A stretch of 64,000 bases of DNA. It comes from Halicephalobus mephisto (lineage: Eukaryota > Nematoda > Chromadorea > Rhabditida > Panagrolaimidae). Positions 44,655 to 56,279 of this stretch are shown here, one piece after another; the first letter of the stretch is position 1; each line of letters begins with the position of its first letter. The notes under the pieces are model-generated. The model had not been told where the DNA came from, ran no database searches, and saw only the letters and a program-made list of their open reading frames with translations. Both the position numbers and the translations under genes were made by a program. The stretch is from the NCBI GenBank assembly GCA_009193035.1, contig SWDT01000297.1, forward strand, positions 1 through 64,000, written 5' to 3'.

Positions 44655-46737
44655 TCAATCAATCAGTTTGGTCAACTTCGTACTTCTCGGAGAAGTTCGT
44701 TTCGGAACTTGAGTTGAATTTCTTTTTTTCTGGATTCTGCTAGAATTTCGAGATCCCGGTAGAGACTGCCTAGAGGGATTTAAGGATCTCCTTGGAACAA
44801 ACCTAATCGAAGACGAACAAACAGGGGTTGTTGATCTTGCTCTCGTGATTTCTTGGTGATTCGAAGAATCGGAAATTAGATTTCTTTGGACAAATCGAGT
44901 TCGGATTTTGGATTCCTGATTACCAAACAAAAGTGGATTTGAATCTTTGGTAGAATTGTCTTCTTCAATGTTCTTAACGGGAGATTCTGAAGGACGTTCG
45001 ACGATGATCATAATGTCCATAGGAGGATATTCCTCCACCTCCATTTGTTCGTTGTTATTGGAGTTAGAATTGCTGTTTTCTGACTCTGAAGTGGTTATTG
45101 AAGATGATGGATCTTTTTCAGAAATATTATTCGATTCTGAAGCACATGTAGAAGTAGAATTTCTTTTAGGGCAATTATTAGTTTCAGAATTAGTTGTAGA
45201 AGATCCAGAAATTCTTCTAGAAGTATTACTAAGTTCTGAAGTCATAATAGGAAGTTCAGAAATTCTTTTTGTATAATTCCTAACTTCAGAAGTAGTTGCA
45301 GAAGATCCAGAAATTCTTCTAGAAGTCTTATTAGATTCTGAAGTCATAATAGAAAGTTCAGAAGCTCTTCCTGCATGATCCCTAACTTCAGAAGTAGTCA
45401 TAAAAGATCCAGAAATTCTTCTAGAAGTCTTATTAGATTCTGAATCTCGAAAATTATTTGAAATGTTTCTTGAAGCTTTTTGTGTTTGATTCACCGTTTT
45501 CTGAATTCTAGATCTTCCACTACTTTGAGATTCAGGTTTTTTGGAATTAACTCTATATAATATTTTCTTCATTTTTGAATTCATGGTTTCTTTCTTTTTA
45601 TTTTTTTTCTCCAGTGATTTTTTCTTCTCTGTTAGAAGTTCCTCGAGGAGCTTATGGATCAGCAAACATCCTTCGACTGTAGGGTTCTTGGACAGGATTA
45701 GCTGCTTTAATATATCCATTTCGAAATTCGAATTATTTTTTGTCGATTTTTTTTGTGATTTTTTGTTTTTTAAATCATTTTGTTTTTTCAGATTCAGAAT
45801 CGGATTCCACGGCTTGTCGTATTCGAACGGAAGACAATCAGACGAATGGTCTTCATCTGGAGGAATCAGAATCTTGTTTTCATCGAAATTGCAGAAAACT
45901 TTTTTGTTTTTGAAGACGCAATAACTGCAGATGAATTTCCCGTCTCCACAAGATTCGTACTTCCTCGCAAGCTGGGGATTAGCTTTATCTCGGATAAGTA
46001 AAATCATGACGGATTGGATCGTCCAATCATCTGAATCCACTTCTTGTTTCTCTGAATTTTTATTCATTGGTTCATTAGTAGATTTAGTTGAAGTAGAGCC
46101 TGAAAGAGATATATGAAATTTGAAAATTTAGTGACGATCACTCTGGATTTCAGAGATTTTCAAAATTTAGAGACTTGATTCTGGAATAGGATATATGAAA
46201 TCTGAAAAATTATCAATAATCTTATTCTCTACTCCGCAGTTCTCCCGATTTCGAAAATGTAATTTAAAAATAGGATATATGAAATTTGAAAATTTAGTGA
46301 CGATCACTCTGGATTTGAGAGATTTTCGAAATTTAGAGACTTGATTCTGGAGTAGGATATATGAAATTTGAAAAATTATCCATAATCTTACTCTCTACTT
46401 CACAGTTCTCCCGAGTTCGAAAATCTAATTTAAAAATAGGATATATGAAATTTGAAAATTTATCCATAATCTCACTTTCTATTTCGCAGTTCTTCCGATT
46501 TCGAAAACCTAGTCCTGAATCCTCATTGATCCCATTTATTTTTCTACCTGAAATATTTTACATTAAAATTATTTTGTTTCTAAAACTCTCACATTGTTTG
46601 TGATTTTCAGAATTGGAAGGAGAAACAGCTCTTTCTAACAACTCCTCAAAGGCCTCGATTGTCCGATTCGTGAAGCTCCAGTAATTCAGCTGTTGACTCC
46701 AGTTGACTTCGTAATCGTCGTCACAATCTGCAGACAT
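44655..46737 (-). CDS. Ser/Thr/Arg-rich protein with an N-terminal CysHis cluster (unknown)
   Basis: Two minus-strand exons, 46737-46593 and 46099-44655 (CAAT|GTGAGA to CTTTCAG|GC, phase 1), give 529 residues. The ATG is directly preceded by TTCGTTTTTGCAG, a trans-splice-type acceptor. The N-terminal part is acidic (SADCDDDYEVNW). Residues ~85-130 carry a cluster ESCGDGKFICSYC..KKVFC...DHSSDC that could bind zinc, loosely FLYWCH-like. From ~235 on the protein is low complexity, with a 25-30 residue unit (SRRISGSxxTTSEVRxxxxR then SELxIMTSE) repeated about four times, then SR/RS-rich basic tails. A nuclear or RNA/DNA-associated role is only a guess from composition. An alternative exon may exist in the ~490-base intron, where a repeat stays partly open. 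Confidence 0.6.
46100..46480. repeat. ~155-bp tandem repeat in the Ser/Thr/Arg-rich gene intron
   Basis: Units contain GGATATATGAAATTTGAAAA, TTAGTGACGATCACTCTGGA and TTCTCCCGATTTCGAAAAT. Roughly two and a half copies lie just upstream of the exon 2 acceptor. Confidence 0.75.
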
Positions 46738-47097
46738 CTGCAAAAACGAAATTAATATAAAATAAAAATTTTTATCCAATCAATACTAAATCCAAAAAAA
46801 TTCAAAACATCCTGTTCGAAAAAAACCGCGAAAATTTTTCTTGTTCGGACATTGAAATGCGATCCGATATATGTATTTAATTATATTTTAAATTTTTGCA
46901 ATTATTTGTATTCAATTTAAGAAGAAAAAAATCATGTTTAATTTTGATAATCTTCGGATTTATGGAATCATAAATGTGAGTTTTCGAATTTTGCAAACGC
47001 CGCGGGCAAAAAGAGCAAAATCACGCGTGATTTACTTTCGAAAATGGAATGTACAAAATTTAAATTATTTAGGAAAATAAAAATATAAAATATAAAA

Positions 47098-47983
47098 TTA
47101 ATTAAAAAAATTGAGAATGAAGTTATAAACGCCCTCGAGAACTCCGAAAACACCACCGGATTCAGAGTAAGCAACCTGAAAAAACAAAGTAACAGAAAAG
47201 TTACAAAAAATAAAATCTTGAATACCTTCTAAAAAAAACAAAACTCCTTCGTCAACTTCAGAATTTTTATTAATTTTGTTTCTGATGAAACTGAAGACCA
47301 TCAACAAAATCGAATAAAACTTTGGATTTTTGAAATTTTTAATATTTTTTAAATTGCAAAAATCAGTTTTTGATTTATATCCAAGACGGTCATAAAGAAC
47401 TCCATCGATTTTATCAATTTCATTAAAAATATACTTTCAGCATGAAAGTTCGTCTTCAGAATCCTTGATCATGAGAAAATTATCATCAATCAAACCAATT
47501 ATTTTTCGAAATTCCGATTTTTCTTTAATTTCAGCAGTAGATCCTTTTTGAACTTTGAAATCAGAATTGTCAATTTAAACATTGATTGGAAATGGTATCT
47601 TATTGTGGATTTCTCGATGATGAAAAAAGTTTTTAAAGTTAAAAAAAAACAATGTTCTATCATTGACTTGAAAGAACAAATTTTATTTTTTTTATTTGTG
47701 TTCAAATCCCGGATTTGAATATCTCACATCTTATGGATCAATACCCTTTTTAATTATAAATGGTTTTCAGAATACTGAATCATCTGATAACTTCAGAATT
47801 ATTTGTGTTTTTAATGAATAAACTAACCTCAGGCTGGTCTTTCATGTTGCAATCGAAAAATAAATCAGAATTTGCAAAGAAAATATAAATCGTATTTTTG
47901 TTCTGAATGTGGTTTTTTCAAATATTCAACTGTATTTTGCATTCTTCATGATGACAGGATTCAGGAGAAACGTAAATAGTCAT
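47098..47983 (-). pseudogene. Decayed protein-coding gene with several in-frame stops
   Basis: On the minus strand coding-like sequence can be followed from ATG 47983 (MTIYVSPESCHHEECKIQ) to TAA 47098, but it is interrupted. A TGA lies 22 codons after the first ATG and the same frame continues as IYIFFANSDLFFDCN up to a donor-like GAG|GTTAGT. A second block, open from a TAA near 47575, reads DNSDFKVQKG... and has a TGA after EDELSC. The frame continues through IDKIDGVLYDRLGY and, after a short intron (GTATTC...TTTTTTCAG), ends AYSESGGVFGVLEGVY. Amino-acid composition and splice sites look gene-like while stops are scattered, so a pseudogene is the best reading. The family is not recognised. 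An intact short gene using only the 3' block (from ~47455) is the alternative. Confidence 0.45.
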
Positions 47984-48494
47984 TTTTCCATCCGTCTGCT
48001 ACGACTACAGTAATTTTAACATGTCATCTGTGCCGTTCAACTTCAAGTTAAATTTATGTAATATATATCTTACAGTATTACTTTTATTGATTTTTTTGTT
48101 TTGAGAATTAAGAAAAAAGCTCTAGCAAAAATTAAAAAAAACATCGTCTGCGTCGTTATACAATAATAAATTGAATTCTTTGTTACGTCTTTTGAAAGAA
48201 ACATTCTTACTCTTAGAAATAAGAACTAAAGTAAATTCAAGTAAATATCTTCTTATTCAATGTCATAAGCCATTGCTATTGTTCATTTAGAAAAATTACT
48301 GACGTAATTTTGTCTACTTTATAGAATGATGAAATTAGTTCATTATCTGTACTTGAACAATATTATTCTTGTTTAATATCTAGAAATCTCAAAAGCCACA
48401 ATGTTATTTGGCGACGGTATGGAAGATAACTTTTTTAAATAAATTGGTGCAATTCTTACAAAATCGTATCCATTACAGTCCCTTCAACATCTCC
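47984..48494. other. Intergenic, no gene seen
   Basis: AT-rich sequence between the pseudogene and the piggyBac-like MITE; nothing recognisable. Confidence 0.5.
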
Positions 48495-48652
48495 TTAACA
48501 CGTTGACGACAATACAAGTCATTTCTGGGTCGTAAGTTGGTGGCGTGTTGGGACAATACGACCCAGAAATGAGTCGTAAGAAACGAACGCCAAAAAACGG
48601 CTGGTCCCAATCGACTGCCATTCAAAAACATGCTCAATCGTCAACGTGTTAA
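48495..48652. mobile_element. piggyBac-like MITE with TTAA duplications
   Basis: A 150-base element with perfect inverted ends CACGTTGACGA/TCGTCAACGTG is bounded on both sides by TTAA, the piggyBac target. An inner perfect 15-bp inverted pair CATTTCTGGGTCGTA/TACGACCCAGAAATG forms a second stem. No coding capacity. Confidence 0.85.
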
Positions 48653-48896
48653 TGATGTTTTACACTATATTAACTCTGTTGGTTGAATGATTTTCGGTCT
48701 AAAGAAAAATAACAATTATACTTCGTTTTCATACCTTCAATTTAACTTTGAGTAATCGTACTAAATAACAAGTAAAACTTACTACAATATATCATAAAAC
48801 ATTTCATATTGTTCAATTTTTTTATACTACACTATCTGCAACAATTTTCCACCTGATTTGTATTTCTGCGGTTTCCTTTTGGTTAATAATTACTTC

Positions 48897-49857
48897 CTAA
48901 CGTCTTAGGTTAAACAACTCCATTCTTCGAGATTCTGAATTCCGTTGAAACATGCAGCAAAGTACTTGACGAGGATATTCCCAGCGTATATAATGAAAAG
49001 CTAAAGATACATCTTCACTGCTTTTGCGTGGCATTTTAGAAAAGTATTTTAGAATTTCCGAATTAATGTCAATTTCAGGATAAGTTAGACAATCGACTAC
49101 CATTTTGAAACTTTTCTTTTGACGAAGCATGAATTTGGCCATCAAGTCTGGTTTTTCAAGGAACTGATTAATTGAACGAACTGGACAAGTTAAAACGATT
49201 ACATCTAGTTTAGCCTTTTGTTTCCAATTGAATAGTGTTGATGCCAGGTTCGGAATGGCACGTTTACTCTTATAGGTTAACTTTTCTAAATACGGCATTC
49301 TCTCAAGAACCATTGCCAAAGTTGGAGATTCTAAGAAGCATTGATCATTGAATATAATTTTTTTTATGTTGGGATTGACAATGATTTTGAATTCTTCTTG
49401 ATTTACTACACTGTTAAATAAAGCTACATTGTCATGCTGGAATTTATGATTGTTGAAATACTTAGAAAATTCCCCAGGTGTAAAGCCACAGAGATCTAAA
49501 TGACTTCTGATTTCAGTAACTGCAGATGCATCTAATTCCTCTGAAATAATAAGGTATGCGCAAGATCGTTGTCAAAGTCACCATACCTGAAGTAATATCA
49601 AATTCATGAATTTTAACTAATGTGTTCATAGATAGGTATGTTGTAGGACATTTGATTTCGTTTACCGTCCGTGAACTGTGATAAATGTCTCGGAGAAGAA
49701 CTGGAGGACAGAGTTTGTAAAATTGACGTTGAAGGAGGTTGTCAAGGTTTCTAAACTGAATTCTCGGGATATTGGAATTAATTCCCACTATAGGTTCTTT
49801 TGGGTCATAGTCAGGAATACAATTAAGCTCTTTTACTAGATTCATATAAACACGCAT
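48897..49857 (-). CDS. Nematode F-box/LRR-like protein (tentative)
   Basis: Two minus-strand exons, 49857-49587 and 49540-48897 (TTCAG|GTATGG to TTATTTCAG|AGG, 46-base intron, phase 1), encode 304 residues. No signal peptide. The N-terminal ~90 residues include NLDNLLQRQFYKLCPPVLLR and are followed by leucine-rich segments resembling irregular LRRs (NPNIKKIIFNDQCFLESPTL, LERMPYLEKLTYKSKRAIPNL). That arrangement is common in the expanded nematode families of substrate adaptors for cullin ligases. No canonical F-box signature can be pointed to, so the family call is tentative. The intact frame across both exons argues for a functional gene. Confidence 0.55.
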
Positions 49858-51120
49858 TTTAAAAATAAAATAAAATTGAAGATGAATTTAACAAAAATGT
49901 AGGGAACCTGATGATAGTGGTGACCATTTATAGTTTTTTGTATATTAATGATAAAGAAATCCATAAAGCTTATCAATGTCATGGATGTTTCTGTACAGGA
50001 AAGTTGAACTATTTCGTCATCATTAATCGATTTGATCAAAGTACTTTTAACTCCCCTAGTGTCTGGTCATCTGATAGAAGAAATATTTGTTTATTCGACA
50101 TAATTTTCAATATTTCCAAAAAACAAACTTGTAATATAATTGCAGATAATACAACAAATATGATAAGCTTAATAAACCGCAAGCATGGTTTTGAAACGAA
50201 AGTAAAAGACAATTCATCGGAATAAAAAACATTAATGACATACAAGTATCTGAAAAAGTTTGAATTTAACAGGATACGATAATGTTTGAAATTATTTTAT
50301 ATATTTTTTTGAAATGTTAGGTCTTGATAAAAGTAATGTTCAAAATTTAATTACAAACTTCTATTACGATTAATTTTGAAAATGTTAAAGAGTAAATACA
50401 ACCCAGTCAAGTTGAAACATAATGCACATATGACTTCTACTCAAAACCAAGTGGAAAATCTTAAAAAACAATTTTTCGTGGTCTTTGGGGAGAAATTTAT
50501 TTACATCATTGTGTATGTATGAAAATTGATCTTTATCCATTAAAATTATGCGAAATTTCTTCTATTTCCTCTATTCTTTAGAAGAATCAGTACACAACAA
50601 AGTTTGGAGTCCTTCATCGAAAATCTATGGAGCATGAAACTCATCTTAGAATAAATATGAGTCAAAGTAAACAAACCAGAAGGCAATCTGACATGTCAGA
50701 AGGCGACAAAAGGCGTTTTCGCAAAAGATGGACGAGTGCTTAAAGAAAAACTGCCATTCGTCTATTTTACTTTTTTTTCAGATTTTTATAAAATTGTTTC
50801 CAAAATACGGTTCAATTAATTTTTGTTTTTTATACGTTTCGAACATTGCTTTTTAAGAGTTTTGGATTTTTAAATTTTACAAAATTCTTCCGGCCAGAAA
50901 ATCTGGTAGCATTTCTCATGGTCCAATTGATTCGGCACTTTTCGAAGAACCATAAATTCCGCAGACTCAAAATTCAGCGGAAGGTTCTGAAGCCTTTATA
51001 ATTTAAAAAATTCAAAAATATAAATTTAAAAATTCCCAAAAATAAAAATCCGTGTCGAGACGAATTCGTAATTATTTTTTAAATTTTATAAAATTAAAAC
51101 TTTTCAGAAAAAATTTATCA
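49858..51120. other. Intergenic with unresolved open frames
   Basis: Overlapping frames occur on both strands at 49911-50245. The minus-strand one contains a hydrophobic stretch (LIIFVVLSAIILQVCFLEI) but ends without a phase-consistent continuation. No gene is called. The stretch 50250-51100 shows nothing apart from a GTGTCGAGAC motif at ~51052. Confidence 0.45.
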
Positions 51121-52387
51121 ATGTTTGTAAAGTTTCACTATCCAGGATTATTTGTTATTTTTTTCTGTTTGCTTGTAATTAGTGAATCTAAAACTTTAGA
51201 ATGCTTTTTCGAGAAGCATTCGGTGGACGAATGGCCGTACTGGAGACACGTCTGCCATAAGCCGAGGGAATGGATGGACCATACCAGGGCTGAGCATTGC
51301 ATCAAAGTGATCCACAAGGGGATGATCGAAAGAGGTTGTGATCGAGATTTTTACTGCAATGTAAGTTTAATTATTGTTAAATCATGAGCTCAAGTGACAA
51401 TCATAAAAAGAAGGATAATAGAAGTTCTTATAAACAATAGAAAATAAATACAACGCTGTGCACAAAAAATATACATGATATGTAATGCATAAGTGTATCA
51501 AAACAACTCCAATATATCGAATACATTGTAATTTACATACCGATATATTAAATTGATATAGATGCATTGTATATAGTGTATAAATGCTTTAAAACGGTTC
51601 TGATGTAGCAGATACATTAAGCTGACATCGGTGCTTTCTCTTCAATGTATCGATGCATTAAAATCACTCTAATATATCAGATATATTTAATATATCGATA
51701 CATTACGTATAATATCAATGCACTATATTCAATGTATCGATATATTAAAATATATCTGATATATTATAGTAATTTTAATATATTCTTTGTATGTAAATAT
51801 TGTTGAATAACTACACAAAAACAGTATATAATATAATGTATAGATACATCAACATAGTTCTGATTCTCCAGGTAAATTAGATTTTGTGCACCGATACATT
51901 GAATATGCTACACTAGTACATTATGTTCAATTCATGTATGGTACATTAGAACTATTTTTTTGCGTATATTATATAAGATTTCCATACTTCTTAGAACCAG
52001 TTCTAAAAGCTCTTCACGAGGTCTGACATAGGTTCTTCTAGAAGATTACATTCTCGCCCACATGTTTATAAACATTCCGAGCTTTTCCAATATACATCCT
52101 TCTGAAAAAATTCCATTTAATTTATGTAATTTCAACTAACAACCTTTTAAAAGTTCTTGAATATTCTAGAAATCATTTGCTTCCAGAATTCTCCAAAGCT
52201 ATCTAATAATTAATAATTTCAGAGGTTCCATATCAAAGATAGGTGTGTCTCTGGTCTTCTCGGAGAAGGAAGTGAAATCTGCTGTTGTTCCACAAATCGA
52301 TGTAACGGAGCAGAGAGTTTTGGACATCAGTCGTCTTCGATAGCTTTGATTTTCATCTCTTCCGTTATTTTTTATTTTTCACGATAA
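51121..52387 (+). CDS. Ly6/LU-like GPI-anchored secreted protein
   Basis: Two exons, 51121-51360 and 52223-52387, joined in phase 0, give 134 residues. A signal peptide (LFVIFFCLLVISESK) is followed by a cysteine-rich domain starting LECFF and ending with the Ly6-type CCCSTNRCN, with ten cysteines in total. A hydrophobic end (SSSIALIFISSVIFYFS) after a small-residue stretch fits GPI attachment. The CC-x4/5-CN terminus is the hallmark of the three-finger LU fold; nematode relatives include ODR-2/HOT-type neuronal surface proteins, but orthology is not claimed. The ATG lies 16 bases after a TTTTCAG acceptor. The 862-base intron is largely filled by the ATACATT/ATGCATT repeat family. Confidence 0.75.
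51470..51960. repeat. ATACATT/ATGCATT-family repeat in the Ly6-like gene intron
   Basis: Diverged copies contain TGTATCGATGCATTAAAA, ATATATCAGATA and TCAATGTATCGATATATT. The family also occurs at 40060, 44030 and 55270. Confidence 0.7.
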
Positions 52388-55260
52388 ACTAATAAATGAT
52401 TAAAATTACTTTTTTAAAGAGCGCAATTTTTATAGTTCCTTCAAAATAAAAATAATTCTCAAAAACAATTGGAAATTTCGATATGAAAAGTGGATTTTTT
52501 AAATTCACAATTATTGAATATAATAAGAAGCTTTGAAAATTGTTGAAATTTTAATAAGACAAAAATCGGTATTTGGAAGTTTATTTTGTCAACGATTACT
52601 GTAGATCGACTTTGATATCTTTATATAACTCTTCATTCTCTATTTTTCCGTACTCTAAAAGAATGATGGACTTAAATCATAAGAAACATTCTGTTCTCGC
52701 TAATTTCTATCTTCATTGTAGTAATTCTTAACTAGTAAACTTCAACACCGAAAATCCAATAGATGATCGTTTTTCAATGCTGGATTTCATTTTATTTTCT
52801 ATTAGGATGGAAAACAAAAGTAGATTAATAACCTTTACTAGCACAATGAGACATGTATAATTGTTGTATGTTTTCACACGTAATACAATCAAGTTTCATT
52901 CATGTCTTACAATATTCTGTATTTCCTGATATTCAGATTGCAGTTTCAAGTCCTCTTTTTCTGGTATAGTTTCTGTCCCAACATGCTCTAATATCGCCAT
53001 TGGTCATTTGGAAAGTTGAAGTTTCAAAGCCATGGACACCCCAGGCGTTACTAAATACGGTAGGCAATGGGTACCTCGTAAAGGGGGAAAGGTTCACCAC
53101 TATGGTGCAATCCATGGCCTGGTTGCGCAGGTGATAGTCCCTAGGGACTAAGATAAAATAATAAACATCTACACTGGCCACTCAGCGCAGTCCCGCAAGC
53201 CCTACGGTAGTTTACAAACCACATGTTTGATTACGGGAGAGTTTTAGTCTTTACATGTTCTAATATGGAATTCAACACTTTTGGAATCTCTTTTTGAAGA
53301 ATAAAAAACAGTTATGTAAGTTAATATAATCGAAATTAATTGTTTATTACTAAATTTAAGACACAAATATCTAAAATAAACAAAAAAATTTTAAAATACC
53401 GGTGCATAAAGTGAGTTTAATGTATGGGTACATTTATACCATATACTCTTTTATGTGTAATTATTTCAGAATTATCTATTTTTTCATGTAAAATTTAAAC
53501 AAAGAATTTTCCTTGATGGAAATCGCACTAATCTAGAAAATTGTTTTTTTGTCTTGATGATTCGAAATTCTTACTGTATTGGATTTCCTTAGTTGCGGAA
53601 AATGAATCTAGTTCTGACACAAGATCCCTGAAATCCACAAAAGTCTATTTGTCCTTGAGGACGAATCCAGCGAGGTTCAGACATCCAATATTTAAGCAAG
53701 CCGCGAAATCCCCCACCATCGCGTGACAGAGATTATTATTAATTTTTTTAAAAATTTCTCTTACATTATTATTGTGTCCACTCCATACATTAATCTATTG
53801 TTTCTTTAGGTTTAGGCTATCTATATTGTACCGTAATTTTACTGTAGTAGAAAAAAATAAAAACTAATTTTTCATCCAATAACGATAAAATTGCATAGAC
53901 CACGTGAAAGTCCACGACATTCTTATTCATCGTGTGTTCTTTGAAGTTTAGTTTGAATACAGAAAAGCAGAAACAACAAAGATTTTGATCAACAAAATTA
54001 TCGTGGTCGAATTTCCGAAAACTTAATCAACTACAAATTTGTCTGACGTGGAACAGAATCTACATAAAAACATAATCGATTTAATTCATAAACCTAATCG
54101 TAAATCAGTTGTCAAATTACATCTTAAAGAAACAAAGTTAACTATGGAAACCAATATTTATTCAATTTAGAAAAATAAAATTTAATAAACATAATCGACG
54201 TAATTTAATACAGATGACGTGGGATTTTTCAAAATAAATTATTATGTCATATTTGCGTGTAAAAAGAAAGAAGAGTAGTCCGAAAACTTCTGAGAACAGA
54301 TTTTCAATGAACATTGAAAAGGTGCGTGAGATCTTTGGATCCACCCTAAGCTCCTCCCCTGCAAGTCTTTATTTTCAATTCTCTTATCAAAAGAAATTAA
54401 AGATTATTTTGGATTTTCTTAAATCTGCAATGTTGTTAACTAGAATCTAGTAGAGGCTTTTCAGATTTTCCAAAATTCTGAATTCTTAGAATTTCGAAAA
54501 ACTTTCTAAAATGTTAAAAATTGAATATAAATGTTTTAGAATCAAGGAATTTTCTGAAGCTTTTAGAATTTTGTGAAAATTTTCGGTTTTATTATTTTTT
54601 GGAATTTCTTAAAACCTTCCAAAATCCACTTCAAGATTCTTAAAACTTTAACAAACTTATGAGATTTTCTGAAGCTCTTCGGAATTTCGTGAAACTTTGT
54701 AAAATTTTTCGGAATCGAATCAAAAGTTCTGAAACTTTTTAGAATTTTGTGAAAATTTTCAGTTTTATTATTTTTCGGAATTTCTTAAAACTCTTCAGAA
54801 TTCATTTGAAGTTCCCCAGAATCATGGAAATGTTTAAAGTTTTCCGAAATTTTCGGAAACTTGGAATTTTTGAAAATCCAATTAAAAATTTCCAAAATCT
54901 TACAACGTTTCTGAAGTCTTAAATTTCATAAAAATTTCGTAATCATTTCGAAATTAAAAATTGTAAAAGTTTTAAAATAACTTGAAAAAATTGTATCGAG
55001 ATAATTTCAGAGTTAGTTTATAGTGCTTGTAATTTTATACTTAATTACTGTCGTTGGATTATACCATTACTAATATTCTTCAAATGCAACATGATTCACA
55101 TCCGGTTACTGTAGAAACTGTCTGCGGTTCTAAATTAGGGTTTTTTACGTTGTTAATTTTTTTCTACCAACTTGATTACGTTTGCAAAATTTAAGTTTCG
55201 TATGTTATTAAAAATTTATTAAGTCCACCTTCTATTGCAATTGCCGAAAATGCCAGCCTT
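52388..55260. other. Gene-poor stretch with two GC-richer coding-like islands
   Basis: Most of it is AT-rich and featureless. Two islands stand out. At 52933-53181 (-) an 82-codon open frame is found, with no start context and a TGA just upstream. At ~53570-53725 several frames are open on both strands and the true strand cannot be decided. The frame at 54244-54450 is unsupported. Between 54560 and 54960 a ~170-base block (TTTTAGAATTTTGTGAAAAT) occurs twice. Confidence 0.5.
52933..53181 (-). other. Isolated coding-like frame, possible exon or gene fragment
   Basis: An 82-codon frame of ordinary codon use (PRDYHLRNQAMDCTIVVNLS, then FSNAWGVHGFETSTFQ) sits alone in AT-rich DNA. It begins with GTG directly after TGA and ends ETAI-stop. 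No splice partners were found on either side. It could be an exon fragment of a dead gene; no family is recognised. Confidence 0.3.
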
Positions 55261-55269
55261 ACTCACAGC

Positions 55270-56060
55270 AAATGAACACGTTGTATATGATGTGCAGATA
55301 CATTAAAACAACTTTGGTGTATCAGATACATTGCATTCAACGTACCGATACATTAAGTATTATACGGATGCATTGTATTCAATGTATAGATATGTTAAAA
55401 TAACTTTGATATACCAGATACGCTGTATTTTATGTATTGATAGATTGAGTATGATGTTGATGCATTGTATTTAGTATATAGGGATGTTAAAACAGTTCTA
55501 ATAGATTTAATATATAGATATATTAAGTATAATATAGATGTATTACATTCAATGTATCGATATGTTAAGTTGATATCGGTGCATTGCATATATGTACCGA
55601 TACATTAAAACAGCTATGATGCATCAGATACGTTGAATTTTATGTATCGATATATTAAGTGTAATATCAATATGTTATGTTTAGTGTATTGATGTATTAA
55701 GTATAATATCGGTGTATTATATTCAATATATCGATGCATTGAATACAATGTTTCCGTATAATACTTAATGTATCGATGTATTGAATACAATTTATCTGAT
55801 ACATCAAAGTTGTTCTAATGTATTGATGCATTGAATACAATGTTTCCGTATAATACTTAATGTATCGATGTATTGAATACAATGTATCTGATATATCAAG
55901 GTTATTTTAACATATCGATGTATTAACTACAATGTTTCCGTATAATGCTTAATGTATCGATGTATTGAATACAATGTATCTGATATATCAAGGTTATTTT
56001 AACATATCGATGTATTAACTACAATGTATCTGATACATTAGAGCCGTTTCGACCTACCCT
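55270..56060. repeat. Large cluster of the ATACATT/ATGCATT repeat family
   Basis: About 800 bases alternate TCGATACATTAAGTATAATA, GTGTATTATATTCAATATAT, AATACAATGTATCTGATA and TAAAACAGTTCTAAT blocks in both orientations. The 3' part (55740-56040) contains two ~91-base near-identical units including CAATGTTTCCGTATAATRCT. Many segments are near-palindromic (AATGTATCGATGTATT). Confidence 0.8.
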
Positions 56061-56279
56061 TTTTGTACATTGAAGCACTTGTACTTTTTCAAATGAGCAG
56101 TTTTCCGAAATTTCATGTTTGAACATTTTAGTTTCCTATCCTTCAACTTTAGTCAGTTTAGATGACCAATGACCAAGTTCACGGTCCAAAAATAAACTAT
56201 AATTCATGCTAGGATTATTATTTGCAATATTTTCGAAGTTTTTAAAAATGACGTTTTATTTTTTAATCGTACATTTAAT

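Noticed and set aside
49911..50245. Overlapping frames on both strands including a hydrophobic stretch
   Set aside because: No phase-consistent gene model; only one of the two strands could be real and neither shows family features.
54244..54450. 68-codon plus-strand frame
   Set aside because: AT-rich flanks, no acceptor or donor in phase, no recognisable motif.
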